NCBI GenBank assembly: GCA_003537645.1
Contig: DPRM01000110.1
Location: 1-12,185, forward strand
DNA from: Prolixibacteraceae bacterium
Lineage (GTDB): Bacteria > Bacteroidota > Bacteroidia > Bacteroidales > Prolixibacteraceae
Direction: 5' to 3'
Length of the DNA: 12,185 bases
Shown here: positions 6,279 to 12,185 of the stretch, in pieces
How the letters are laid out: the number at the start of each line of letters is the position of its first letter
How positions within the stretch are numbered: position 1 is the first letter of the stretch
Program-made: the position numbers and the translations under genes
Notes under the pieces: model-generated
The model's input: the letters and a program-made list of their open reading frames with translations, nothing else
Database searches by the model: none
Told to the model about the DNA's origin: nothing

Positions 6279-6335
6279 TTCTAAGTAAACAATTTGCAAT
6301 CAGAAATTATTAATTATTTTAAAATTATTCAGGAA

Positions 6336-7019
6336 ATGAAAAAGGTAGTTTTCTTTTTATTGATGGGATTCTTGTTGAGCTTTTTATCGGGCTGCGACTT
6401 GAACGATGATGAATATTCGTACCGTGATGCCTGGGTTGGTTATGGACTGGTTCAAAAGGATACAGAAGCCGGGGTGCAACAAATTGTGATGGACGATAAT
6501 GAAGTCCTTTTTCCCCTTAGCAATGATTATTTTTGGAATCAGGCAAAAAACAACGATAGGGTTTTGGTGAATTTTACCATCGTCGGGAATAAAAAAACAG
6601 AGAATCACGATGAGCATTATTATGTGAGAATTAACTCTTTGCATAAAATTCTGTACAAGGGTATTCTCGACATCACTCCGGCAATCGAAGACAGCATTGG
6701 AAATGATCCGGTTAAGGTTAAGGACAGGTGGATCAAAAAGGATATGCTGAATTTTGAACTTAGATATTACGGAGGAAGCAAAATCCATTACATTAACCTG
6801 GTAAAACAGCCGGGAACGATTAATCCGGAAAACGGCCCCGTTATCTTGGAATTGCGGCATAACAATAATGATGATTCAGGGGGAATTCCGTTGTCGGCAA
6901 TTGTTACTTTCGACTTGAGCGCATTGAAAGTTGAAGGCAAAAACAGCACTGCTTTCAAGGTGATTGCCAAGGGATTTGATGACGAAGATTTTGAATATTC
7001 CGGAGAATACAAGTATTAA
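6336..7019 (+). CDS. NigD-like lipoprotein
   Basis: The 227-residue product begins with a lipoprotein signal, MKKVVFFLLMGFLLSFLSGC, with lipidated Cys20 followed by an acidic stretch (DLNDDE). An OB-like N-terminal domain (about 30-110: WVGYGLVQKD, VLFPLSND, RVLVNFTIVG, YYVRINSLHKILYKGI) precedes a beta-sandwich-like C-terminal domain (about 140-227: NFELRYYGG, HYINLVKQPG, VILELRHNNNDDS, IVTFDLS, FKVIAKGF). This order fits the NigD-like family of Bacteroidota outer-surface lipoproteins, whose function is not established. AGGAA directly upstream and the signal peptide select the ATG at 6336 over an in-frame TTG at 6294 that would add 14 residues. The acidic residue after Cys20 (Asp21) may matter for surface export in this phylum. 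Single-gene unit between an ECF-like promoter and a terminator. Confidence 0.8.
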   Translation: MKKVVFFLLMGFLLSFLSGCDLNDDEYSYRDAWVGYGLVQKDTEAGVQQIVMDDNEVLFPLSNDYFWNQAKNNDRVLVNFTIVGNKKTENHDEHYYVRINSLHKILYKGILDITPAIEDSIGNDPVKVKDRWIKKDMLNFELRYYGGSKIHYINLVKQPGTINPENGPVILELRHNNNDDSGGIPLSAIVTFDLSALKVEGKNSTAFKVIAKGFDDEDFEYSGEYKY

Positions 7020-7047
7020 AGTTAGTTTCAATCAATTCGGTTTTCTG

Positions 7048-7081
7048 AAAAGCATTTGTTAATTCATAGCAGGTGCTTTTT
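7048..7081 (+). terminator. Rho-independent terminator of the NigD-like gene
   Basis: AAAAGCA (7048-7054) pairs with TGCTTTT (7074-7080). The inside can extend weakly through TTTG/CAGG with wobble pairs, and the hairpin is followed by T and a further T-rich run to 7090. It begins 29 nt after the stop codon. Confidence 0.7.
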
Positions 7082-7160
7082 CATTTTTTTATTGGCAGGT
7101 AATAATTACATTCACAGCCTTTAATCGAAATAAATCAATGGCATAATTAAATTTATCAGC

Positions 7161-9248
7161 ATGACAAAGATTTTATCTTTACTTACCCTGGGAGCTATTT
7201 TGTTCTCCTGTTCAAATCAGAAAACAAACAAAGAAATGACAAACAATTATCAGCCGGAAGTTCCGGTATTGTCTTCCGACGTAATGACTCCTGAAGTATT
7301 ATGGAGTTTTGGAAGAGTTGGAGAACCTGTTGTTTCGCCCGATGGAACAAGCGTTTTGTATTCGGTTACCACTTACAATGTTGAAGAGAACAAGTCGTAC
7401 CGCGATCTTTATACGGTGCCTGTTTCGGGTGGCGAACCAGTCAGGTTAACCGATTCTCCGGAAAAGGAATCTTCTGCTGTTTGGAGACCCGACGGAAAGA
7501 AAATTGGATTTTTATCGTCGAAATCAGGCGATACTCAACTTTGGGAAATGGAGGCAGATGGGAGCAATCCGGTTCAGCTTACCCAGGTAGCGGGCGGAAT
7601 CACCGGATTTAAATATTCGCCCGATTTAACACATCTGCTTTATACCGCCAATGTGAAATTAGATCAGGATATTCATGATTTATTTCCTGATCTGCCAAAA
7701 GCCAATGCCCGGTTGGAAAATGATTTAATGTACCGTCATTGGGACAGCTGGCACGATTATACTTACAGTCATATTTTTATTGCCGGTTATGCTGAAGGAA
7801 AAGTGGGAGAGGCCTTGGATATTATGGAAGGCGAAAGATTCGACAGCCCGATGAAACCAATGGGCGGAATAGAAGAAATTGACTGGAGCCCCGACGGAAA
7901 ACTTGTTGCTTACACCTGCAAAAAGAAAGTTGGGAAAGAGTATGCTTTTTCGACCAATTCAGAAATCTACCTTTATTCAATTCAGGAAAAAACAACCGTA
8001 AATTTTTCTGAAGGGCAGATGGGCTACGACAAAAGTCCCGCTTTTTCTCCTGATGGAAAATATCTGGCATGGGAAAGCATGGAGCGCGATGGTTACGAAG
8101 CCGACAAATCGAGACTTTTTATAGGCGAACTTGTTACCGGAATTAAAAAAGATTATTCAGCGCAGTTTGACCAGAACAGCAATCACCTTAGCTGGTCAAC
8201 TGATAGTAAATCAGTATATTTCATTAGTGATATTCATGCAACCGACGAAATTTATCGTCTGGATTTGGCTGATGAAAAAATTACCCGCTTAACCGACGGA
8301 GTTCATAATTACCTAACTGTTGCTGAAGCTAAAGGAGGATTGGTTGCCCAAAAAGTTTCGATGTCGCAACCTGCCGAGCTTTATCTGGTCGATCCTTTAA
8401 CCGGAAAAGATCAGCCTTTGACAAGCGTTACCAAAGGTATTACCGACCAGCTCACAATGGGAAAAGTTGAAGAACGCTGGGTTAAGACCACCGACAATAA
8501 AGACATGTTGGTATGGGTGATTTATCCGCCACATTTTGATCCGAATAAAAAATACCCGGCTATATTGTATTGCCAGGGTGGTCCGCAGGGAACTGTAAGC
8601 CAGAATTGGTCGTATCGCTGGAATTTTCAGCAGATGGCAGCCAATGGTTATATTGTTGTAGCCCCTAACCGTCGCGGATTGCCAGGTTTTGGAATGGAAT
8701 GGCTCGAACAGATTAGCAAAGATTATGGTGGCCAGAATATCAAAGATTATTTGAGTGCCATCGATAATGTTTCGGCCGAACCATTTGTTGACAAGACTAA
8801 ATTGGGAGCTGTTGGCGCAAGTTATGGCGGTTTCTCTGTGAATTATCTGGCCGGTCATCACGAAGGACGTTTCAAAGCGTTTATTTCTCATGCCGGAATC
8901 TTCAATTTCGAACAACAATATGTAACCACCGAAGAAATGTTTTTCGAAGACTGGGATATTGGCGGCCCATATTGGGATAAATCGAACAAGGCAGCACAGC
9001 GTTCTTACGGATTTTCACCGCATCAGTTTGTCGATAAATGGGATACCCCGATTTTAGTTATTCATGGCGAAAAAGATTTTCGCATTCCGTTTACACAGGG
9101 AATGGGAGCATATAATGCGGCAATTATGAAAGGAATTCCGGCGCAGTTCCTTTATTTTCCTGAAGAAAATCACTGGGTAATGCAACCACAGAATGGGATT
9201 TTGTGGCAAAGGGTTTTTAAACAGTGGCTTGATAAATGGTTGAAGTAG
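7161..9248 (+). CDS. S9-family serine peptidase lipoprotein, DPP5-like
   Basis: The 695-residue product carries a lipoprotein signal with lipobox LFSC (Cys17). An N-terminal beta-propeller (about 45-430) is built from TolB/PD40-like repeats: SPDGTSVLYS, WRPDGKKIGFL, SPDLTHLLYT, WSPDGKLVAY, FSPDGKYLAW and WSTDSKSVYF. The C-terminal alpha/beta-hydrolase peptidase domain (about 440-695) holds the triad Ser554 (GASYGG), Asp639 (HGEKDFRIP) and His671 (EENHWV). Length and the segments APNRRGLPGFG and DYGGQNIKDYLSAIDNV closely recall DPP5-type enzymes of Porphyromonas and Bacteroides, which release dipeptides from peptides in the periplasm; exact specificity is not readable. As a lipoprotein it would face the periplasm or surface. 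It converges on the cytidylate-kinase-like gene and shares a hairpin with it. The ATG start is set by the signal peptide. Confidence 0.93.
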   Translation: MTKILSLLTLGAILFSCSNQKTNKEMTNNYQPEVPVLSSDVMTPEVLWSFGRVGEPVVSPDGTSVLYSVTTYNVEENKSYRDLYTVPVSGGEPVRLTDSPEKESSAVWRPDGKKIGFLSSKSGDTQLWEMEADGSNPVQLTQVAGGITGFKYSPDLTHLLYTANVKLDQDIHDLFPDLPKANARLENDLMYRHWDSWHDYTYSHIFIAGYAEGKVGEALDIMEGERFDSPMKPMGGIEEIDWSPDGKLVAYTCKKKVGKEYAFSTNSEIYLYSIQEKTTVNFSEGQMGYDKSPAFSPDGKYLAWESMERDGYEADKSRLFIGELVTGIKKDYSAQFDQNSNHLSWSTDSKSVYFISDIHATDEIYRLDLADEKITRLTDGVHNYLTVAEAKGGLVAQKVSMSQPAELYLVDPLTGKDQPLTSVTKGITDQLTMGKVEERWVKTTDNKDMLVWVIYPPHFDPNKKYPAILYCQGGPQGTVSQNWSYRWNFQQMAANGYIVVAPNRRGLPGFGMEWLEQISKDYGGQNIKDYLSAIDNVSAEPFVDKTKLGAVGASYGGFSVNYLAGHHEGRFKAFISHAGIFNFEQQYVTTEEMFFEDWDIGGPYWDKSNKAAQRSYGFSPHQFVDKWDTPILVIHGEKDFRIPFTQGMGAYNAAIMKGIPAQFLYFPEENHWVMQPQNGILWQRVFKQWLDKWLK

Positions 9249-9272
9249 AAAACTGTTTCAGTTGAATGAGTC

Positions 9273-9315
9273 AAGTTCCAAATTTCAGGAGAAGAAATCC
9301 CGGAATTTGGAACTT
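9273..9315. terminator. bidirectional terminator hairpin between convergent genes
   Basis: A perfect 12-bp stem, AAGTTCCAAATT (9273-9284) with AATTTGGAACTT (9304-9315), encloses a 19-nt loop. Rightward it is followed by TTGCTTTTAAAA. It ends 6 nt from the stop of the minus-strand gene and begins 25 nt after the peptidase stop, so it can serve both, better for the rightward transcript. Confidence 0.75.
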
Positions 9316-9320
9316 TGCTT

Positions 9321-10043
9321 TTAAAATACCTCGACTTTGCTTTTTGCCGTTTCAAGAAATCCTTTGGTGTGAGCTGCAAATCGAATGATGGCAATTAATT
9401 CGCTTACATTAATTCTCGATAAATTGATTGTCAAATCAAACACTGTATCGATGTTACTTTCTCCCGCAATGTGTTTAATGAAGTTCTGTCTTTCTTTTTC
9501 TGTTTTTTCGATGAAATCGACTGCAGCTCTCATGTTCACGTTGTTTTTCTCCATGATTTGCTTAATACGCCAGTCGAGTGGAGCCGTTAGTTTTACAAAA
9601 AGTGATTTTTCGATATCGCGGGCAATAATATGTCCGGCCCGCCCAACAATAATGCAGTGCCCGTCATTGGCAAAGCTTGAAATCAGGTCGATAAGGGTTT
9701 TGTTGATTTTTCGGTCGCTTTTGAACCTTTTTTCACTGAAAGCCGACAAAATATCGTCCAACAGTGTTCGATTCCCCTCTTTCAGATAGCTTTTCAGTTT
9801 CTCGGGAGCCATGTCTAATTCGCGTGCGCTTTCCTCAAGAATTTCTTTGCTCAACACCTTCCATTTTTTTACAATTGATTGTTTGTCGAATTCAGCAGCA
9901 AGTAATTTGGCAATATTAACTCCACCGCATCCAACTTCTCTTGAAATACAAATAACAGGGCCGGGTTGAGTATTGGCTGACATATATTTATTGTCGTTTT
10001 TACGCAGCCTTTTATTCAGATATACCATTAACGTATTGTTCAT
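9321..10043 (-). CDS. cytidylate-kinase-like family protein
   Basis: Numbering from the ATG at 10043, the product has 240 residues. After a helical N-terminus (NNTLMVYLNKRLRKND), the first strand and phosphate-binding loop read GPVICISREVGCGGVNIAKLL (residues 28-48). Further on are LDMAPEKLKSYL, the segment HCIIVGRAGHIIARD, then TAPLDWRIKQIMEKN and a Glu/Lys-rich LID-like helix (FIEKTEKERQNFIKHI). This order fits the Cytidylate_kin2 family of P-loop NMP-kinase relatives. The loop lacks the usual GK[ST] of Walker A (it has GCGGVNIAK), a feature of this family, so true CMP kinase activity is unproven. The frame stays open to an ATG at 10145, but family N-termini as I recall them begin near MNN, so 10043 is preferred. 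A further ATG at 9983 is possible. Confidence 0.8.
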   Translation of the reverse strand: MNNTLMVYLNKRLRKNDNKYMSANTQPGPVICISREVGCGGVNIAKLLAAEFDKQSIVKKWKVLSKEILEESARELDMAPEKLKSYLKEGNRTLLDDILSAFSEKRFKSDRKINKTLIDLISSFANDGHCIIVGRAGHIIARDIEKSLFVKLTAPLDWRIKQIMEKNNVNMRAAVDFIEKTEKERQNFIKHIAGESNIDTVFDLTINLSRINVSELIAIIRFAAHTKGFLETAKSKVEVF

Positions 10044-10181
10044 AGCGTATGGATTTTTGGTTACCTTAATGTACGAATTATTTATGTTCAGGTTTTGTAA
10101 ATTTGCAAATGATTTTAACGGTTTTATATGGTGTACAACATTCATCCCGGAAATTTCAGCAGGGTTAACTGGTATTTTTTC

Positions 10182-10189
10182 TATCTTTC
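10182..10189 (+). promoter_or_regulatory. weak -7 box candidate for the aminopeptidase gene
   Basis: TATCTTTC matches TAnnTTTG except for the last base. It lies 24 nt before the ATG at 10214. No good -33 TTG is visible at the right distance, so this is tentative. Confidence 0.3.
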
Positions 10190-10213
10190 AGAAATAATTT
10201 TAAACCTATTTTG

Positions 10214-11599
10214 ATGTTTAATCGCGAAACTTATATTAGCCGCCGTCAGAAATTGAAACAAAAAATTTCGAACGGTATAATTTTACTATTAGGGAATGTT
10301 GATTCTCCGATGAATTATGCTGATAACACCTATTATTTCAGGCAGGATAGTTCTTTTTTGTATTTTTTTGGTCTTGATTTTCAGAATCTTGCCGGAGTTA
10401 TTGACGTTGAATCTGACGAAGAGATCATCTTTGGCGACGATGTTAGTATCGAAGATATTATCTGGATGGGGCCACAGGTAGCTCTCAAAGAAAAGGCAGA
10501 AAAGGTTGGAATAACCAATACTAAGCCATATAAAGATTTACAGTCGGTTGTAGAAAAAGCCATTTCTTCGGGACGTAAAATTCATTTTTTGCCACCTTAC
10601 CGTGCCGAAAATAAATTGTTGCTGAATGAATTATTGGGGCTATCAGTTTCGAAACAGAAGTCCTATTCTTCGGTTGAATTAATAAAAGCGATTGTTGCTT
10701 TGCGCTCGGTGAAAGAAATTCAGGAGATCGATGAAATCAGAAAAGCCTGCGCTGTTGGTTATCAGATGCATGTAACTGCAATGAAAATGGCGAAAGTTGG
10801 AGTTTGGGAACAATCGATTGCCGGAACCATCGAAGGAATTGCAAATGCTGGTGGCGGCATGGTTTCATTCCCGGTAATTCTGTCTCAAAACGGCGAAACA
10901 CTTCACAATCACGATCACTCAGGAACTTTGCAAAACGGACGATTATTACTAGTTGATGCAGGTGCAGAAGTGGGCTCACATTATGCTTCGGATTTTACAA
11001 GAACGATGCCTGTTGGTGGTAAGTTCACCCAAAAACAGCGCGAAATTTACGAGATTGTTTTAGCTGCGAATAACCATGCCCGCGAACTTACAAAACCGGG
11101 TTCCACTTATCTGTCGGTGCATTTGGCTGCTGCCGAAGTAATTGCCTCGGGCTTAAAATCGCTTGGCCTGATGAAAGGTGATGTGAAAGAGGCAGTTGCT
11201 GCCGGTGCTCACGCTTTGTTCATGCCACACGGATTAGGGCACATGCTGGGTATCGATGTACACGATATGGAAGATCTGGGCCAGATTTATGTGGGTTACG
11301 ACGATGAAACCCGCCCTGTCAATCAGTTTGGAACTGCTTATTTGAGAATGGGACGCAAGCTTCAGCCCGGGTTTGTGATTACCAATGAGCCTGGTATTTA
11401 TTTTATTCCGGCATTGATTGAAAAATGGAAAGCCGAAAAGATCAACAATGATTTTATCAACTTCGATCGTTTGGAAAGTTATCTTGACTTTGGCGGAATT
11501 CGTCTGGAAGATGATATTCTGGTCACTGAATCAGGATGCGAAATTATTGGCGACCGTATTCCTATTACTCCTGATGAAGTGGAAGATATGATGAGATAG
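10214..11599 (+). CDS. pepP: aminopeptidase P family metallopeptidase (Xaa-Pro aminopeptidase)
   Basis: The enzyme removes an N-terminal residue preceding proline, using two metal ions (usually Mn). Numbered from the ATG at 10214 the product has 461 residues. The N-terminal AMP_N domain (about 3-130) contains RRQKLKQKISNGIILLLGN, the FLYFFGLD motif and WMGP. The C-terminal pita-bread domain (about 170-450) supplies all five metal ligands: Asp248 (LLLVDAGAE), Asp260 (ASDFTRTMP), His343 (GLGHMLGIDVHD), Glu392 (TNEPGIYF) and Glu432 (GIRLEDDILVT). The VHD and HNHDHS histidines fit the family. No signal peptide is seen, so it is cytoplasmic and would finish peptides imported from extracellular digestion. 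A TTG one codon earlier (10211) is a less likely start. It is divergent from the cytidylate-kinase-like gene and convergent with the phosphatase-like gene. Confidence 0.94.
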   Translation: MFNRETYISRRQKLKQKISNGIILLLGNVDSPMNYADNTYYFRQDSSFLYFFGLDFQNLAGVIDVESDEEIIFGDDVSIEDIIWMGPQVALKEKAEKVGITNTKPYKDLQSVVEKAISSGRKIHFLPPYRAENKLLLNELLGLSVSKQKSYSSVELIKAIVALRSVKEIQEIDEIRKACAVGYQMHVTAMKMAKVGVWEQSIAGTIEGIANAGGGMVSFPVILSQNGETLHNHDHSGTLQNGRLLLVDAGAEVGSHYASDFTRTMPVGGKFTQKQREIYEIVLAANNHARELTKPGSTYLSVHLAAAEVIASGLKSLGLMKGDVKEAVAAGAHALFMPHGLGHMLGIDVHDMEDLGQIYVGYDDETRPVNQFGTAYLRMGRKLQPGFVITNEPGIYFIPALIEKWKAEKINNDFINFDRLESYLDFGGIRLEDDILVTESGCEIIGDRIPITPDEVEDMMR

Positions 11600-11609
11600 T
11601 TCTGAAGAT

Positions 11610-11645
11610 TTCTGATCCGATAGATCCTCATTTATCGGATCAGAA
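11610..11645. terminator. bidirectional terminator hairpin after pepP
   Basis: A perfect 13-bp stem, TTCTGATCCGATA (11610-11622) with TATCGGATCAGAA (11633-11645), encloses a 10-nt loop. Rightward it is followed by TTTAATT. It starts 10 nt after the pepP stop and ends 5 nt before the stop of the minus-strand gene, so it probably serves both convergent transcripts. The T tracts are short. Confidence 0.7.
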
Positions 11646-11650
11646 TTTAA

Positions 11651-12088
11651 TTATGAGCGAACAAATTCGCGAACTAAAATCCGGTTGTAAAAGTAATCGA
11701 GTTCATTTTTGATTTCATCGCGTATTTCGCGGTAAATTTCAATATTTTCAGGTTCAGAACATGCCCCTTTTCTGGGGTCGCTAAATCCGAGATGAATTTT
11801 GTGATTGTATAGAATGTTTACCGCAGGTAATTTATCTTTTGTACCGTCGCAAAGCGTAATCAGGTAATCTACCGTCATTCCCTCAAACATCGAAAAACTC
11901 TTTGGCTTTTTATTTCTGATGTCGATACCGATTTCGTCCATAACTTTTATTGCCATCGGATCTGTCTGTTCATCAGGATTGATTCCTGCCGAAAACACTT
12001 CAAGGGTTTGATCTTTTTGCTGAAGAAATGTTTCAGCCATCAAACTCCTGCATGAATTTCCACCTGTACAAAGAATGAGAATCTTCAT
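11651..12088 (-). CDS. low-molecular-weight phosphatase / ArsC-like protein with altered P-loop
   Basis: Numbered from the ATG at 12088, the product has 145 residues, normal for LMW protein tyrosine phosphatases and thioredoxin-coupled arsenate reductases. The N-terminus MKILILCTGGNSCRS is the phosphate-binding loop with nucleophile Cys7 and Arg14. The usual form is CTGNSCRS (CX5R); here an additional Gly makes it CX6R. SAGINP and FSDPRKG (Asp104-Pro105, general acid) follow the family. LITLCDG places Cys80 at the position of the second redox cysteine of ArsC, but the third is Leu87 in KDKLP. Cys110, in KGAC, is extra. Arsenate reductase chemistry is therefore uncertain. No arsenic genes are adjacent within the window. 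A 5-residue upstream extension from 12103 is possible, but the domain starts at MKI. Confidence 0.85.
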   Translation of the reverse strand: MKILILCTGGNSCRSLMAETFLQQKDQTLEVFSAGINPDEQTDPMAIKVMDEIGIDIRNKKPKSFSMFEGMTVDYLITLCDGTKDKLPAVNILYNHKIHLGFSDPRKGACSEPENIEIYREIRDEIKNELDYFYNRILVREFVRS

Positions 12089-12185
12089 GTTTATCCAATT
12101 CAATAATTGCCATCAAGTTACAACTATTAGCGGTGATAAAAAAGCTGAAATGTTGGTATTTTAAACGGTTGTATAAATATTGTCA

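Noticed and set aside
6294..6335. 14-codon extension of the NigD-like protein from TTG
   Set aside because: It would bury the lipoprotein signal peptide; AGGAA sits right before the ATG at 6336.
6384..6860. 158-codon minus-strand frame over the NigD-like gene
   Set aside because: Shadow frame; the + strand protein has a lipobox and a family-like domain order.
8397..8918. 173-codon minus-strand frame inside the S9 peptidase gene
   Set aside because: Antisense shadow of a gene with a complete catalytic triad and clear coding signal on the + strand.
9385..9789. 134-codon + strand frame over the cytidylate-kinase-like gene
   Set aside because: Shadow frame with no domain; the minus-strand gene has family motifs.
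10044..10145. 34-residue extension of the cytidylate-kinase-like protein
   Set aside because: The extension has no recognisable content and lies in the divergent promoter region; the family-like N-terminus begins at 10043. Not excluded completely.
11651..12185. Arsenic resistance operon
   Set aside because: No ArsR, ArsB or Acr3 gene in the window, and the ArsC-like protein lacks the third redox cysteine.

Overview
The window looks like chromosomal DNA from a member of the Bacteroidota, probably of the Bacteroidia type (inference). The supporting signs are promoter -7 boxes of the TAnnTTTG type, start codons mostly without a strong Shine-Dalgarno sequence, a long pyrophosphate-dependent phosphofructokinase with a GGDD motif, a NigD-like lipoprotein, a DPP5-like S9 peptidase lipoprotein, and low to moderate GC. 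There are no rRNA or tRNA genes, no CRISPR array and no intact insertion sequence.

Layout. Positions 1-819 hold no gene I can defend. This stretch is AT-rich and carries an 11-bp tandem repeat, an imperfect long direct repeat, a leftward terminator-like hairpin (583-606) and a rightward one (741-768). A clear promoter (TATATTTG, 772-779) overlaps the end of that last hairpin. It starts a rightward cluster: an SPFH/band-7 membrane protein (820-1668), a two-TM protein with a PH-like C-terminal domain (1672-2205), an exported alpha/beta hydrolase (2218-3156), an Arc-type ribbon-helix-helix protein (3218-3406) and a small zinc-ribbon protein (3458-3667). The first three are spaced 3 and 12 nt apart and almost certainly form an operon. 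Next comes pfp with its own promoter (3792-5450), ended by a strong terminator and a second, REP-like palindrome.

Convergent to pfp is a thioredoxin-fold lipoprotein (5572-6087, minus). An AT-rich divergent region follows, with an ECF-sigma-like promoter candidate in front of a NigD-like lipoprotein (6336-7019). After a terminator comes a large S9-family serine peptidase lipoprotein (7161-9248). It converges on a cytidylate-kinase-like protein (9321-10043, minus). Divergent from that is an aminopeptidase P family metallopeptidase (10214-11599), which converges on a low-molecular-weight phosphatase/ArsC-like protein (11651-12088, minus).

How the genes relate. Most of the right half is unlinked single-gene units separated by hairpin terminators: glycolysis (pfp), envelope redox (thioredoxin), peptide catabolism (DPP5-like and aminopeptidase P) and envelope lipoproteins. 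The best candidate for an undescribed system is the left cluster, in which an SPFH scaffold, a PH-like membrane protein, a periplasmic hydrolase and a small RHH protein sit together. The second most unusual item is the ArsC-like protein, with an extra glycine in its catalytic P-loop and no third redox cysteine.
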